A DNA stretch of 64,000 bases, from positions 2,356,001-2,420,000 of the forward strand of contig NZ_CP083405.1 in the NCBI RefSeq assembly GCF_000975265.2, written 5' to 3'. Origin of the DNA: Mycobacterium lepromatosis. GTDB lineage: Bacteria; Actinomycetota; Actinomycetes; Mycobacteriales; Mycobacteriaceae. The position numbers and the translations under genes are program-made. Under the pieces are notes generated by a model. The model was not told the origin of the DNA. It made no database searches and saw nothing but the letters and a program-made list of their open reading frames with translations. How positions within the stretch are numbered: position 1 is the first letter of the stretch; every line of letters begins with the position of its first letter. Shown here in pieces: positions 28,683 to 42,290 of this stretch.

Positions 28683-29777
28683 TTAAAATCTCGGGTGCTG
28701 CCCGACCAATTTTGCCCGCGGGCCTTCTTTGTCGCCTTTGCAGACAGTGCCCAGCACCCAGCAGTCCAAATGACGTGCGGTCAGTATCGCCAAAGCACGG
28801 TCGGTATCTTCAGGCGCGACCACGGCGATCATGCCGACACCCATGTTGAACGTCTTTTCCATCTCCTCACGCACGATCCTGCCACGCTGGGCTATCATGG
28901 TGAACACCGGTGCAGGTGTCCACGTGCCGCGATCGACTTCGGCGACCAATCCGTGCGGGATCACGCGGTGCAGATTGCCGGCCAGCCCGCCACCGGTAAC
29001 GTGGCAGAAGGTGCGGACGTGGGTTTCGGCCGCCAATGCCAGACAGTCTTTGGCGTAAATGCGGGTGGGCTCCAATAGCTCCTCGCCCAGGGTGCGACCG
29101 AACTCCTCCACATAACCGGACAGATTCATTCGATCGATCTCGAGTAGGACCGCGCGAGCCAGCGAGTATCCGTTGGAATGGAGACCCGAAGACCTCAGCG
29201 CGATGATTACGTCACCGGGTTTGACACGGCCTGGGCCCAGGGTATCACTGGCCTCCACAATGCCGACGCCGGTTGCCGAGATGTCGTAGTGGTCGGCTTC
29301 CATCAAGCCAGGGTGTTCTGCAGTCTCACCACCCAGCAATGCACAGCCCGCGAGCATGCACCCCTCGGCAATACCACCGAAGATCGCGCTCAGCCGTTCC
29401 GGCATCATTCGGCCGACGGCAATATAGTCCTGCAAGAACAGCGGCTCAGCGCCGCAGACCACCAGGTCGTCGACCACCATCGCTACCAGGTCCAGGCCAA
29501 CGGTGTCGTGCTTGTCCATCGCCTGAGCGACTGCCAGCTTGGTACCAACACCGTCGGTGGAGGCCGCCAGCACCGGTTCGCGATAGCCGCCGCGCAGAGC
29601 GAACAATCCAACGAATCCTCCTAGCCCTCCGCGCACCTCGGTTCTGATAGCCTCAACTGCCATCGGCTTGAATAACTCGACCACGCGGTCACCTGCTTCA
29701 ATATCTACCCCTGCCGACGCATAGGTGATGCCGTGATTGCCCAGCTGGTTTCCGGGGCTTTTTCCGGGATCCATCAT
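28683..29777 (-). CDS. purM: Phosphoribosylformylglycinamidine cyclo-ligase (AIR synthetase)
   Basis: PurM closes the imidazole ring: FGAM plus ATP gives AIR, step five of purine synthesis. The 364-residue product has the family landmarks ITYASAGVDIEAGDR at the N-terminus, AASTDGVGTKLAVAQAMDKH (substrate/ATP loop), GLDLVAMVVDDLVVCGAEPL, LGGETAEHPGL, SSGLHSNGYSL, and GGGLAGNLHRVIP in the C-terminal AIRS_C domain. It is full length compared with M. tuberculosis PurM. Two ATG codons lie in tandem at 29777 and 29774. It follows purF by 108 bp on the same strand and probably shares its transcript. The region upstream is otherwise empty. Confidence 0.96.
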   Translation of the reverse strand: MMDPGKSPGNQLGNHGITYASAGVDIEAGDRVVELFKPMAVEAIRTEVRGGLGGFVGLFALRGGYREPVLAASTDGVGTKLAVAQAMDKHDTVGLDLVAMVVDDLVVCGAEPLFLQDYIAVGRMMPERLSAIFGGIAEGCMLAGCALLGGETAEHPGLMEADHYDISATGVGIVEASDTLGPGRVKPGDVIIALRSSGLHSNGYSLARAVLLEIDRMNLSGYVEEFGRTLGEELLEPTRIYAKDCLALAAETHVRTFCHVTGGGLAGNLHRVIPHGLVAEVDRGTWTPAPVFTMIAQRGRIVREEMEKTFNMGVGMIAVVAPEDTDRALAILTARHLDCWVLGTVCKGDKEGPRAKLVGQHPRF

Positions 29778-29885
29778 CGCGATATAAGGTTACCGGGTGT
29801 CGCACACCGTCGGAATCAGGTACTGCAGTACTGCATTTGGGCCGTTGCCCACCAAGCACCCTGTGGCGCTGACACTCACATAGTG

Positions 29886-31553
29886 TCAGCGCCAAACGCA
29901 ATTTTCGTCCGCATCGACTGAGACTTGATCAGCAACCAGATCTCCTAGCCCGGACTCACTCACCGCTTTGGCAAGGATATGCTCAATGACATTTTTGCCC
30001 AACGCGGTTTCACTGGGCAGCTCGATGGGATACCTACCGTTAAAGCAAGCATAACACAGCCGCGAAGCAGGCTGCTCGGAAGCCGCAATCATGCCCTGCA
30101 GCGAGATGTAGCCCAGTGTGTCGGCGCCGATGCCCTGCCGTACTGCCTCGAGCATATCCTCCTCGTCTGCGACGACGTTAGCGATCAATTCGGCCGGCGA
30201 TGGGAAGTCGATGCCGTAAAAACAGGGCCACTTGACCGGTGGTGAAGCGATGCGCACGTGCAGCTCGACAGCACCGGCCTCGCGCAGCATTCGCACCAGC
30301 GCACGCTGGGTGTTCCCCCGCACAACCGAGTCGTCAACAACAATCAACCGTTTGCCGCGGATCACTTCTTTGAGTGGATTGAGCTTCAGCCGGATGCCGA
30401 GCTGACGGATGGTTTGCGACGGCTGGATGAATGTGCGTCCGACGTATGCGTTCTTCATCAGACCCTGCCCGTAAGAGATGCCGGATTCCTGCGCGTATCC
30501 CACCGCAGCGGGAGTGCCTGATTCGGGCACACCGATCACTAAATCGGCCTCGACCGGGCATTCGCGGGCAAGTCGACGACCTATCTCCACCCTGGTGCCG
30601 TACACCGACCGTCCGGCTAACGTGCTGTCGGGCCGTGCCAGGTAGACGTATTCAAAAACGCAACCCTTGGGCGTAGGCTTGGCGAAGCAAGTGGACCGTA
30701 CCCCGTCGGCGTCGATGGCCAGCAATTCGCCCGGCTCGATGTCGCGGACAAACGAGGCGCCGACGATATCGAGCGCCGCCGTTTCAGAGGCCACCACCCA
30801 GCCGCGGTCCAGTCGTCCAAGCGACAGCGGCCGTACCCCATGCGGGTCCCGGCAGGCATAGAGAGTACTCTCATTCATGAATGTCAAGCAGAACGCGCCC
30901 CGCACGGTCGGCAGTAATTCTAGCGCAGCTTGTTCCAGGGTCGAATCGGCCGCACCGTGAGCTAATAGCGCGCCTAGGATGTCGGAATCCGTTGTCGCTG
31001 GGCTCGGGCAGCGTTTTGCTATCAACCCCGCGTCGCGGGCACGTGCGGCAAGCTCAGCGGTGTTGACCAGGTTTCCGTTGTGCCCCAACGCAACCCCAGT
31101 TCCGGTAGCGACGTTGCGGAAAACAGGCTGGGCATTTTCCCAGGTGGTGTCGCCGGTAGTGGAGTAGCGGCAATGCCCGATGGCAACGTGACCCTCCATC
31201 GCCGCCAACGTCTGCTCGTCGAACACTTGACTAACTAAGCCAAGGTCTTTGAAGACCAGCACTTGCGATCCATCAGCGACAGCGATCCCCGCAGCTTCCT
31301 GGCCGCGATGTTGCAACGCGTATAGGCCGAAATAGGTGAGTTTGGCTACTTGTTCACCCGGAGCCCAGACCCCGAATACACCGCACTCTTCGCGGGGCGA
31401 GCTGAAATCCCGCCCGGGTTGCTGGACGGTCACGATTTGGCAGCTCCCTGGGGCGCAGTTGGTGACGTAACGCAGTCTACGGCCGGCACGGCCCAGTCGA
31501 CTAATCTGTGGCACGTGTTTAGGTGCCAGGCACCTACCCCGACAGCTAAACAC
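29886..31553 (-). CDS. purF: Amidophosphoribosyltransferase
   Basis: PurF commits PRPP to purine synthesis by adding glutamine-derived ammonia. The 555-residue protein has a propeptide ending before the catalytic Cys in SSPREECGVFGVWAPG (Cys57), the glutaminase text HRGQEAAGIAVADG and GHCRYSTTGDT, and the PRTase PRPP loop IVVDDSVVRGNTQRALV. Probable Fe-S cluster cysteines are those of FICR-type enzymes, including LCYACFNGRYP near the C-terminus. The GTG at 31553 starts 13 bp after the Rv0807-like stop. The N-terminal extension is longer than in M. tuberculosis (527 residues from memory), and internal starts before Cys57 cannot be excluded. AMP/GMP feedback inhibition is expected from the family. 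Confidence 0.95.
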   Translation of the reverse strand: MFSCRGRCLAPKHVPQISRLGRAGRRLRYVTNCAPGSCQIVTVQQPGRDFSSPREECGVFGVWAPGEQVAKLTYFGLYALQHRGQEAAGIAVADGSQVLVFKDLGLVSQVFDEQTLAAMEGHVAIGHCRYSTTGDTTWENAQPVFRNVATGTGVALGHNGNLVNTAELAARARDAGLIAKRCPSPATTDSDILGALLAHGAADSTLEQAALELLPTVRGAFCLTFMNESTLYACRDPHGVRPLSLGRLDRGWVVASETAALDIVGASFVRDIEPGELLAIDADGVRSTCFAKPTPKGCVFEYVYLARPDSTLAGRSVYGTRVEIGRRLARECPVEADLVIGVPESGTPAAVGYAQESGISYGQGLMKNAYVGRTFIQPSQTIRQLGIRLKLNPLKEVIRGKRLIVVDDSVVRGNTQRALVRMLREAGAVELHVRIASPPVKWPCFYGIDFPSPAELIANVVADEEDMLEAVRQGIGADTLGYISLQGMIAASEQPASRLCYACFNGRYPIELPSETALGKNVIEHILAKAVSESGLGDLVADQVSVDADENCVWR

Positions 31554-31566
31554 ATAGTTCAGCCAA

Positions 31567-31962
31567 CTACGTACAACGGAGATTAATTAATGGCATCCAC
31601 ACCTCGATGTCACCGGCACGCGAGCCAGACATGTGCAGCGCACCGGTCGCCACCGCCTCCATTAGTTGCATCAGCCCCGTAGCAACCAGCAGCCACGTCC
31701 GCGGATCGGTCTCGACGACATTGGGTGGCGTCCCACGAGTGTGGCTGGGCCCAGAAACACACTGCACCGCCACGTACGGCGGGATCCGGACCTCGACGCT
31801 GGCCCCGGGGGCCAGCGTCGCCAGGGTGCGCACAGTGAGCCGAACCGCCGTAGCCACAGCGTCCCGGTCAGGCGACGGCAAAGTTCTGTCCTCCAGCCAG
31901 CCCACAAGAGCGAGGACGGATTGCCGAGTCTTTGCCGGATCAGCTCTATCACAAACAGCCAT
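31567..31962 (-). CDS. Sterol-carrier-type protein, Rv0807-like
   Basis: An intact 131-residue protein found directly upstream of purF in mycobacteria. It shows TRQSVLALVGWLEDRTLPSP, the central VRTLATLAPGASVEVRIPPYVAVQ, then TPPNVVETDPRTWLLVATGL and a C-terminal GDIEVWMPLI. NCBI assigns such proteins to the bacterial SCP family; the alpha/beta layout with the PPNVVETDPxTW motif is conserved, but no substrate is known. The ATG at 31962 is clear. With a 13-bp gap to purF, it is very probably co-transcribed, which suggests a role linked to PurF or only operon hitch-hiking. Confidence 0.85.
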   Translation of the reverse strand: MAVCDRADPAKTRQSVLALVGWLEDRTLPSPDRDAVATAVRLTVRTLATLAPGASVEVRIPPYVAVQCVSGPSHTRGTPPNVVETDPRTWLLVATGLMQLMEAVATGALHMSGSRAGDIEVWMPLINLRCT

Positions 31963-31984
31963 AGCTTAAGTCTCAGAATCATGG

Positions 31985-33245
31985 AGCGTCGTCGTTGGGG
32001 GTCACACCCAACCATACAAGGCCATCGGCTTGGTGTCGCTGATGGTAGCCCTTATCGTCCTGGGCGTGTATTTGCGGTTTCGCGGGGATGTGACGCTGAA
32101 GACACAGTCGACAACGGTGGCTTCACGGACAAGTTTGATGACAGCTCCAGGTACAGTAGTCCCTTAACAACAAGGCCGAGATCGGCCGGGTAACCAGCAC
32201 CTCCGAGAGAGAACCCAAGACGGTATCCAGCGAACAAGTTCGTGCTGAAGGTGGATCCTAAGAACCTCGGGCTGATTCCGGGCAAACTCATGGTCAACAT
32301 CAAAGCTGCTACTGTGTTCGGTGGTAAGTACGTGTCGTGCAAGTCGCCGCAGGCCACGCTGCCGCTACCCATCACTCCATCCCAGGTGATTGACGCGCCA
32401 TCGACCACCACGGAGATCAATCAGGTTGTTCGAGACGTTGACGACCATCATCGAGAAGGTTGATCCGGTCAAGCTGAACCCGACACTGAACGTGGTCGCC
32501 TAAGCGCTGAGCAAGTTAGGCAACCAGGCCGGTGCTTCACTCATCGACGGCAATGTGCTCCTCGATGACGTGAACCTCCAACTGCCCCAAAATCCAGGCT
32601 AACAAACAACAATTGGCGAAGCCGGGTTGACCATTTACGCCAACACCTCACCGGACATGTGGGATGTTATTTAGACATGCGGTGACCCTGACGCACACCA
32701 TCAACCAGCAGCAACGCGATCTGTATGGCGTGCTGTTAGCGGCTACCGGATTCGGCAATATGAGCGAGTAGGTACTCGAACAGAGCCGGTCATTCCTGAC
32801 ATGTGGTAACGCCGATCTGGGCACCTTCAGCCAGTTGCCCAACATAGCTATGGCCCCGCAACCTTCTGCACCATCCCCAACTTCGCCTAAGTAGCGCCCA
32901 AGTTGCACAGCATGGCTAGGCAATAACAGCTACGCGCTAGGAGCCCACGCTCGGTCGCCAATGCCGAAGCGCCCAACTCGTACAATCTCTCCGGAGAACC
33001 CGACCCGAACTAACGCCGGGAGGTGGTCCCGGTAGCAAACCGAGCGCAAACGATCACCCAAAAACCCTGGCCCGCCCCCCTGCTCGTGTCGTACACCGGC
33101 GTGAACTTAGCCCCGTACAACACACTTCGAGCCCGGATCACCGCTAGCGGTCGAATACGTGTGGGAGCCGCCCACCATTGGGTAACGACACCATCAACCC
33201 GTAAAAATTTTTATGCTGCAGCAAATTCGACCGTAACAAGCCAAT
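31985..33245 (+). pseudogene. Mce-family A-type protein pseudogene
   Basis: A plus-strand decayed gene for an MceA-like cell-envelope lipid-transport protein. It reads PYKAIGLVSLMVALIVLGVY and LRFRGDVTLKTQST (the N-terminal membrane anchor), then VDPKNLGLIPGKLMVNIKAA and TVFGGKYVSCKSP near 32250-32350 (the diagnostic MceA block). VDPVKLNPTLNVVA, YANTSPDMWDVI, APAPLLVSYTGVNLAPYN and a final region equivalent to VEYVWGRQVGDNTINP of Mce1A near 33140-33200 follow. There are many stops. No B-F genes or YrbE genes follow, so only one gene of an mce operon is left, and M. tuberculosis has no mce gene at this point as I recall it. Confidence 0.75.
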
Positions 33246-33600
33246 AACGTCTGAATCTGGACGCCTCCGAAGGGCCCAAGACCATGGCCCCTAGCGTACA
33301 TCAACCCACTGCCACGACAGCTCCTCATACCCCTGCGCTAGACTAGAGATAGCTAAACGAGAATTTTTCCACTCGGAACTAAATTTGATATGGCTATAGT
33401 TGTAACCGAAAGGCTACCCGCAGGTAACTGCAGGTTACTAAGCCTTGATGTCTTGCAAGAGATATCGACCAGCCGGCATCATATAGATTGCGAGCTCCCT
33501 TTGCCTGCGTATCCCCAGAATCCCTAATCTTGCGCCGATGCGTGGTTCGTGAGGTTCCCTCGGTGTCGAGGTTAAACTATTTCACTAAGGCGGTGTTTCG

Positions 33601-35229
33601 ATGAGCAAGATTGTTTCACGCGAAGACGATCGGCCCGTGCGGCGCACCCTTGACCCCATCATTGTTACCCGGCAAGGAAAGATTGCCCGGCTCGAGTCCA
33701 GTTTGACCCCGCACGAAGCACAGATCGAAGATTTGATCTTTCTGCGAAAGGCGTTGAACAGAGCTGATATTCCTTTCTTACTTATCCGCAACCACAAAAA
33801 CCGGCCTGTTCTTGCCATCAATATCAAACTGCGCCCCGCTGTCGAACGCGCGCTCGTCACCGCGTGTGCCAGCGAACCTATGTACGCCAAAACAACAGAT
33901 GAGCGCGGGATTTCTCCTGTGCTAGTGGCCAAGGGTCAATTATCGCAGTCGATCGATCCACGTATCATGCGGTTGTATCGACGACGGATTGCACCGGGAG
34001 GATTTCGTTTCGGTTCGAGATTCGGTGTCGAACTGCAGTTCTGGTCCTTCGAGGAGACCCTGATCCGCTGCCCGGTGGAAAACTCCTTGACCCGCAAAGT
34101 GCTACCGCGCAAAGAAATAACACCTGCCACCATAAAGCTCTACGGATACAAGTGGCATACCATTGATGGGATGTTCGCCCCGCACGCGAGTGATGTCACG
34201 TTTGACATCGATCTGGTGTTCTCGTGGGTCGACGGTAGCGATCCAGAATTTCGAACACGTCGGGCAGCCCAAATGTCACACCATGTAGTAGGCGAAGGCG
34301 ACGACGCTGACGCGCGGATCCGACAGATCGACGAGTTGAAATATGCCTTGCGGTCGGTGAACATGTTTGCTCCGTGGATCCGGCGCATCTTCATCGCAAC
34401 AGATTCGGTCCCGCCGTCATGGTTAGCCGATCACCCAATGATCACAATTGTCCCCGCGAAGGACCACTTTTCAGCTAGGTCGGCGTTGCCAACCTACAAT
34501 TCACACGCGGTGGAAAGCCAGTTGCACCGCATCACCGACCTCAGCGAGCATTTCCTGTACTCCAATGACGACATGTTTTTCGGTCGCCCACTCAAAGCAA
34601 GCATGTTTTTCTCCCCGGGCGGAGTGACCAAGTTCATCGAAGCCAAGACCCGTATAGGATTAGGAACTAACGATCCAACGCGCAGTGGCTTTGAGAATGC
34701 GGCCCGAGTTAACCGCCAGCTCCTCTTACGGCGATTTGGACAGCTGATTACGCGCCATCTGGAACACACCACGGTTCCACTACGCAAGAGCGTGCTGTTC
34801 GAGATGGAACAAGAATTCCCGGAAGAATTCGCCCGAACCCAAGAAAGTATGTTCCGGTCCAGAACAGATATATCGGTTACCAATTCGCTTTACCATTACT
34901 ACGCGCTGATAACTGGACGCGCTGTCCAACAAGAAAAAGCCAAAGTTCTGTACGTGGACACCACCTCGTACACAGGCCTCGACTTACTTCCCGAGCTGCG
35001 GAAGCGTCGCAACTACGACTTTTTCTGCCTCAATGACGGGAGTTTCCCCGAAGTTCCCGCAACGGAGCGCGCAAAACGGGTCATCAGTTTCCTGGAACGC
35101 TACTTTCCAATACCGGCGCCCTGGGAAAAGGTCGCGACGAACGTCAATCGCCAAGACTTTGCGTCACCGATGGTGTCAGCACCATTGGAGGATCGGCAAA
35201 CAGCGAATCCCGCCCACACGGCTCGATAA
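33601..35229 (+). CDS. cpsY: Stealth-family sugar-phosphotransferase CpsY
   Basis: An intact 542-residue protein of the Stealth family (hexose-1-phosphate transferases that build phosphodiester-linked polysaccharides), equal to Rv0806c. The conserved regions appear in order: CR1 [19 protein letters not shown] near residue 204; CR2 [20 protein letters not shown] with FIATD near 240; CR3 [20 protein letters not shown] near 305; and CR4 [10 protein letters not shown] near the end. The three acidic clusters (D in WVDGSD, DD in SNDDMFF) are expected to bind metal and substrate. No signal peptide is visible, so it is probably cytoplasmic. The ATG at 33601 has ctaagg about 14 nt upstream. Its last 28 codons overlap the 3' end of the phosphodiesterase gene on the other strand, giving a longer tail than in Rv0806c. 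Confidence 0.92.
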   Translation: MSKIVSREDDRPVRRTLDPIIVTRQGKIARLESSLTPHEAQIEDLIFLRKALNRADIPFLLIRNHKNRPVLAINIKLRPAVERALVTACASEPMYAKTTDERGISPVLVAKGQLSQSIDPRIMRLYRRRIAPGGFRFGSRFGVELQFWSFEETLIRCPVENSLTRKVLPRKEITPATIKLYGYKWHTIDGMFAPHASDVTFDIDLVFSWVDGSDPEFRTRRAAQMSHHVVGEGDDADARIRQIDELKYALRSVNMFAPWIRRIFIATDSVPPSWLADHPMITIVPAKDHFSARSALPTYNSHAVESQLHRITDLSEHFLYSNDDMFFGRPLKASMFFSPGGVTKFIEAKTRIGLGTNDPTRSGFENAARVNRQLLLRRFGQLITRHLEHTTVPLRKSVLFEMEQEFPEEFARTQESMFRSRTDISVTNSLYHYYALITGRAVQQEKAKVLYVDTTSYTGLDLLPELRKRRNYDFFCLNDGSFPEVPATERAKRVISFLERYFPIPAPWEKVATNVNRQDFASPMVSAPLEDRQTANPAHTAR

Positions 35230-36097
35230 ACAGACCGCTTTCGGCGATATCGCGTCGCGCCTGGGCAGGAGAGACAAAGGTACCCACCATATTGCCAATC
35301 CCCAATGGAATCACGGAGTGCACCACTGTGTCTTGGTAGACGTGCACAAGATTGCAGCCCTGAGCGCCGTCTCGACCACGCGTTCCGCCTGCGACAACTG
35401 TTAAATCTTGCGTGTAGCAGGTCGCCGAGGCGACTGACACCGGAATGCCGACGAAGGTAGCGTTCGTTGAGTAATGCAGGTGACCGGCCAAAATGGCACG
35501 AATATCGCTACCCTTTAGCACCCGGCCAAGCGAAGCCTGGTCGCGTAGTTCCACCGTTACCGCCATGTCTAAGACACTTGGAATCGGCGGATGATGTAAC
35601 GCCAGGATAGTCCCATCCGGGGCTGAGGTTGTCAACTCGTCGGCAAGCCAATCTAATTGCGATGCAGTGATTTCTCCGTAATGACGACCCGGCACCGACG
35701 TGTCCAAGGTGATGACCCGTAGCCCGTCGACCCTGCTTACGCGGTCCAGCGGCGCCATGGAGGGCGCCTCATCCAGCAACAACGTGCGTAGTGCGACCCG
35801 ATTATCATGGTTGCCCATCACCCAGAAGAATTCGGCATCCAGCTCGGCAGCGAACGACTCAACCAGGCATCGAAGCTTTCGGTATGCCTCCGGCTCGCCC
35901 CGATCGGCCAAATCGCCGGTAAAGATGATTGCGTCGGGACGCAGCCGGGAGTGCTTCAGCTGCGCGAACAATTCGCCGAGCCGGCCGTCAGCGTCGACCG
36001 CCCCGTAGAGAGAACCGTCCGAAATGAGATGCGTGTCGCTAATGTGCAGAAGGACGTAATCCGGCCGCGGATGCTCCGCGGCCCTGAGTCTATGCAC
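35144..36097 (-). CDS. Cyclic-nucleotide phosphodiesterase, Rv0805-like
   Basis: An intact 317-residue class III metallophosphoesterase; the M. tuberculosis enzyme hydrolyses 2',3'- and 3',5'-cyclic nucleotides and dampens cAMP. All five metal-binding blocks are present: [38 protein letters not shown] and [13 protein letters not shown]. The C-terminal tail ([18 protein letters not shown]) corresponds to the flexible membrane-targeting tail of Rv0805. The start at 36097 ([14 protein letters not shown]) is equal to that of M. tuberculosis. It lies 131 bp after purL on the same strand. It converges with cpsY and overlaps it by 86 bp. Confidence 0.94.
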   Translation of the reverse strand: MHRLRAAEHPRPDYVLLHISDTHLISDGSLYGAVDADGRLGELFAQLKHSRLRPDAIIFTGDLADRGEPEAYRKLRCLVESFAAELDAEFFWVMGNHDNRVALRTLLLDEAPSMAPLDRVSRVDGLRVITLDTSVPGRHYGEITASQLDWLADELTTSAPDGTILALHHPPIPSVLDMAVTVELRDQASLGRVLKGSDIRAILAGHLHYSTNATFVGIPVSVASATCYTQDLTVVAGGTRGRDGAQGCNLVHVYQDTVVHSVIPLGIGNMVGTFVSPAQARRDIAESGLFIEPCGRDSLFADPPMVLTPSVTQSLGD

Positions 36098-36228
36098 CTA
36101 AGGTGCCAACCCCTTCCATGATTAATTGGCTTTACATAAATGTAACATTCAGTGTAGCTCGCTCCGACAAGCAACTACGGGCACTTGGAGTCGTTCCGCT
36201 ACGCTAACCTCAATTTTTCGCGGCCCAC

Positions 36229-38529
<2,301 letters not shown>

Positions 38530-38619
38530 CTAGTCTAAAGTCCCCGTAGCCTTAGCTCGCGTGCAGGACCCACAACAAAAACCAGATGGCACTGCCCAGC
38601 GTGGTCCAGATAATGGGGC

Positions 38620-39213
<594 letters not shown>

Positions 39214-39336
39214 AAGTGGCCACCGTCGTCGAACGTGCGGCCAGCTTCACATTCGAGCACGATACCAACCGACTAGATTCGCCGGATCACTGCAATCGAA
39301 TCCACGTTGAGCGCCCTACCTACAGACCCTACGCCT

Positions 39337-40632
39337 TTAGAACAGGTCGGCAGAAAACGCCTGCAGCGCGGCTGCGTAGACGGCCACGTCGTGAGCACCC
39401 ATCAATTCCCCCGCCGAGTGCATCGCAAGTTGGGCAGCACCGACACCGACATGAGAATACCAGTCGAGCGGAAGCCAGCGGCCCGATCGTCGAACCACAC
39501 GGTCGGTCAGCGCAATGCTCGTGACGCTGCAATCCGACCCCGGCTGGCTGGCAGGCCACCTCGAACGCCGCTGCTGTGCTCCCGTCGGTGGCATACCGCA
39601 GATTCGGGTGCACCTTGAGTACCGGGGGCCCGCGTTGACCTCAATGAGATAGCTGGGCTCGTGACACTCCGGGTAATTCGGGTGCGTAGCGTGCGCCATA
39701 TCGGCTGAGGCTAACAGCGAAGCGGGCAACCGTCGCAGGTAATCGTCCCGACCACCACCAGCCGCTAGCACGATACGTCCCAAGACGATGCTCAGCAGGT
39801 TTGACTGCGCACCACGGTCTGAGGTCGAGCCAACCTCTCATGGTCAAAGAGCGCCATCACGAGGAGGCAGTCGTGCGGCGCCGAGGCCAATAACGCCTCC
39901 ATACCCGCATAGCGGTTTACCGGGTTATCCAGCCGGGGGCACTGAGCAGGCTGGCGTCGGCACCGACCACCATCGACGGGGACCAGATCATGCGTCATCA
40001 GTTCGACGGCCAACAGGTCAGCCGCGGCCACGCCGGTGCGCTCAGCGACGTACTCCAACAACGACCCAGCTTTGTCTCCAGCACCCCATACCTACCGCGT
40101 TGACGTGGCGCTGCGGATCCAAGGTGAGCGACTTACGGTCTTCGGCTAGCTGGATGGCCAGCTGCGGCACCCGCAGAATCGGATCGTCTATCCGAACGAG
40201 CCGGTCGGTGATCCCAAAACCTTTACCCGCCAAGCGCACCGATAACCGTACACTGATGCCTAGATCGCGATCCAGCGAGGAGTTGAGCCAGGCTCCCCAT
40301 AGGGCTGCAATGCGACCACCTGCCAGCCGGCTACCCGCCCCCGGTCCGGATGCTGCTTGACTCGAAGAGTCGGGCTATCGGTATGTGCACCCACTACGCG
40401 AAACGGGGCGTGTGCCCTGACGCCCTGACCCACACTCCAAGCAACCAGATAACCAGCGTGGACAGTGAATTATCGACCCGGCTGGTCCGGCCAACGCTCG
40501 ACCTCGCTGAGTTCGGTGTAACCGGCGTCTAGTAGCCGACCGGCCACAGTAAATGCAGACATGAAACGGCGAGGGGGACGCGTTGATGAATGCGCAAAGG
40601 TATGCAGCGCTAGCCGGCATGACCAACATCAT
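39337..40632 (-). pseudogene. pepC: M18 aminopeptidase PepC pseudogene
   Basis: The minus strand carries a decayed zinc aminopeptidase of family M18 (Rv0800). The N-terminus reads [15 protein letters not shown] near 40600. Internal pieces cover 40300-39790. The C-terminal half reads [63 protein letters not shown] and [20 protein letters not shown] in three different frames. The His/Asp zinc ligands of the ADMAHAxHPNYxE block are still seen. Frameshifts lie near 40560, 39670, 39610 and 39460. No functional product is possible. Confidence 0.82.
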
Positions 40633-40654
40633 GGCTGTCGGTAACGACGTGGCC

Positions 40655-41345
40655 GACGCAAAGGCCGGCCTAGTACCTCCGGTTCAACCGCAATTTACAC
40701 TCGTACCGTTGACGCCTACCGTGATATTTCTTGAAGTCACCATCAACATTAACGGCGAAGCAACTGTGCACGACTGCACGACACCTGCCTGGGTGGTCCG
40801 GGTTAATGCGCGTAATTCGCTCCTAAGAAAGGCTAACCAACCCTACTTATCATATAGTGGCTCTGAATCCGGTCTAACGCCTGGAATCGACTGTTTTTAC
40901 GACTCTAAACCTGCAGAACTACATCCGCCCGTCGAACTGACCTAGACTAAGGCACACCGACCCTGCGACTTACGGAGATCTGTTGTTTCACCTTCACGCC
41001 GATAAGTATAGACGTGATATTTCTAGCTGGCTAGCATAGTACTCAAAGTTAATAGCAAGTGTAATAACCGTTGTCGACAACGGTAAACGGCTTCCAATTT
41101 TCCGATAAAAGTTGTCTGTTGGTCTTTGTCGAATACGCTGAACGCCTTACGGCACAATCGCTATCAGCACAGGTGCGATCGGCGACGAAGATCCCGACTT
41201 AGCCGGCTCATGCTACGTTCATGTGCAGAAATACGTTCACGACATGCGGTCGTGGGAGTCCCTGACAGTCACCGAACAGGAACGGATAATCTGCAGCACC
41301 AAGCTGGAAGACATCGAGCTCAACGATGACGTGAAGCCAACGACG
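40655..41345 (+). pseudogene. DyP-type peroxidase (Rv0799c-like) pseudogene
   Basis: Remains of a dye-decolourising haem peroxidase, the cargo of the encapsulin nanocompartment in mycobacteria. The N-terminal text is QPQFTLVPLTPTVIFLEVTI with GEATVHD near 40690-40780, then KPAELHPPVELT to 40944, then PATYGDLLFHLHAD near 40960-41010. A gap of about 180 bp follows in which the catalytic GFxDGTxNP region is lost. The text returns with GDEDPDLAGSCYVHVQKYVH, SWESLTVTEQERII and TKLEDIELNDDVKPT up to 41345. Beyond that the distal end, including the haem-ligand region and the encapsulin-targeting tail, is missing. Confidence 0.82.
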
Positions 41346-41629
41346 GTTTGGGGCCCAAGTTTGACTCTCCGACAGTCGCGTGGTCTGGTTCGAAAACCTC
41401 AAAGCTTCCCTACGTCGTTTGTGCGCCTAAACTGCTTGCCTAGGCTCACTTCCCGTTCTTACAGCGGTTACTGGCGATGCGGGCCGCAGTGCCGATCGCA
41501 CGGTCCACCACCAGTAAAGAATGCTCTGATCTTGCGGCGCGAGTGAAAACGGATACGGCGATAGGCGTTTCATTGGGCAAGTTGATAACAACTACTTGGC
41601 TTCAGAGCGAAGCGATCGTGTCAGGCTTT
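41346..41629. other. No recognisable gene; expected encapsulin site
   Basis: M. tuberculosis has the encapsulin gene cfp29 (Rv0798c) directly after the DyP gene. Nothing in the plus strand from here to about 42.3 kb reads like encapsulin, so I conclude it has been lost or lies elsewhere. Confidence 0.5.
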
Positions 41630-42290
41630 CCTGCAAAGCTGATCTAACGCTGCGGTAAGCCCGATTTGATGCGGTGAAGCTAGACTTGCTGCGCCAGCAA
41701 CACCACACATGTACCTACACGCGTAGGGTGATGCAATGGTGTTGGTCCAGATGGCGACCAGTATTGCATTGCTATTGGCCGCGCTGGTGGCGTTGGTTCG
41801 ATCGGAGTCGTAGATGGACATCGAATTCGCACTGTCGCTGCTGCCTAGAGCAATGGTCACTGTGTAGCGGTGTCTGCACACCTATGTCACGGATAAGTTG
41901 CTCATATAGTGCGACAACGCCGCCGACCACACGTGTAAATGCCCACTCGACTTCGTCAATGATCTCGCTCATACAAAACAGGCCGACCACGGCGAACAGG
42001 ATATCAGCGGCGACGTTGTCCGATAAAACAACCATGGACCGTGCGCGGCTGCGTCAACTTAACCGTGACCGAATCGAGGAATGTGCTGCAGCCAGGTTGG
42101 TACTGGGGTGCAATCGATCGTCCTGATGATTACTCGTGCACTGGGATCGAGTTCGCCACGATCGAATGACCGAGCCACCGCAGCGAGCAGAAGAACCCTG
42201 TAGATCGATGCTGCGGCTATCGGTTCATCTGCATAGAAGTGGCTCACCAACTCGACTGTGCTTACCGGGTGCGTCTGCAACCGGAGTCGA
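41630..42290 (-). pseudogene. Class A beta-lactamase-like serine hydrolase pseudogene
   Basis: The minus strand reads HPVSTVELVSHFYADEPIAA, ASIYRVLLLAAVARSFDRGE and LDPSARVIIR near 42270-42140, then MVVLSDNVAADILFAVVGL near 42035, and DRTNATSAANSNAILVAIWT near 41800. This follows the Beta-lactamase2 fold order: SxxK helix (here SIYR, lysine lost), the SDN motif (SDNVAADIL) and the post-omega helix. It is broken by stops between segments. The protein may have been exported, but no signal peptide region is readable. Confidence 0.6.

Noticed and set aside
33601..35229. cpsY as a UDP-glucose 4-epimerase (older annotation)
   Set aside because: No Rossmann GxxGxxG motif; the Stealth CR1-CR4 blocks are plainly present.
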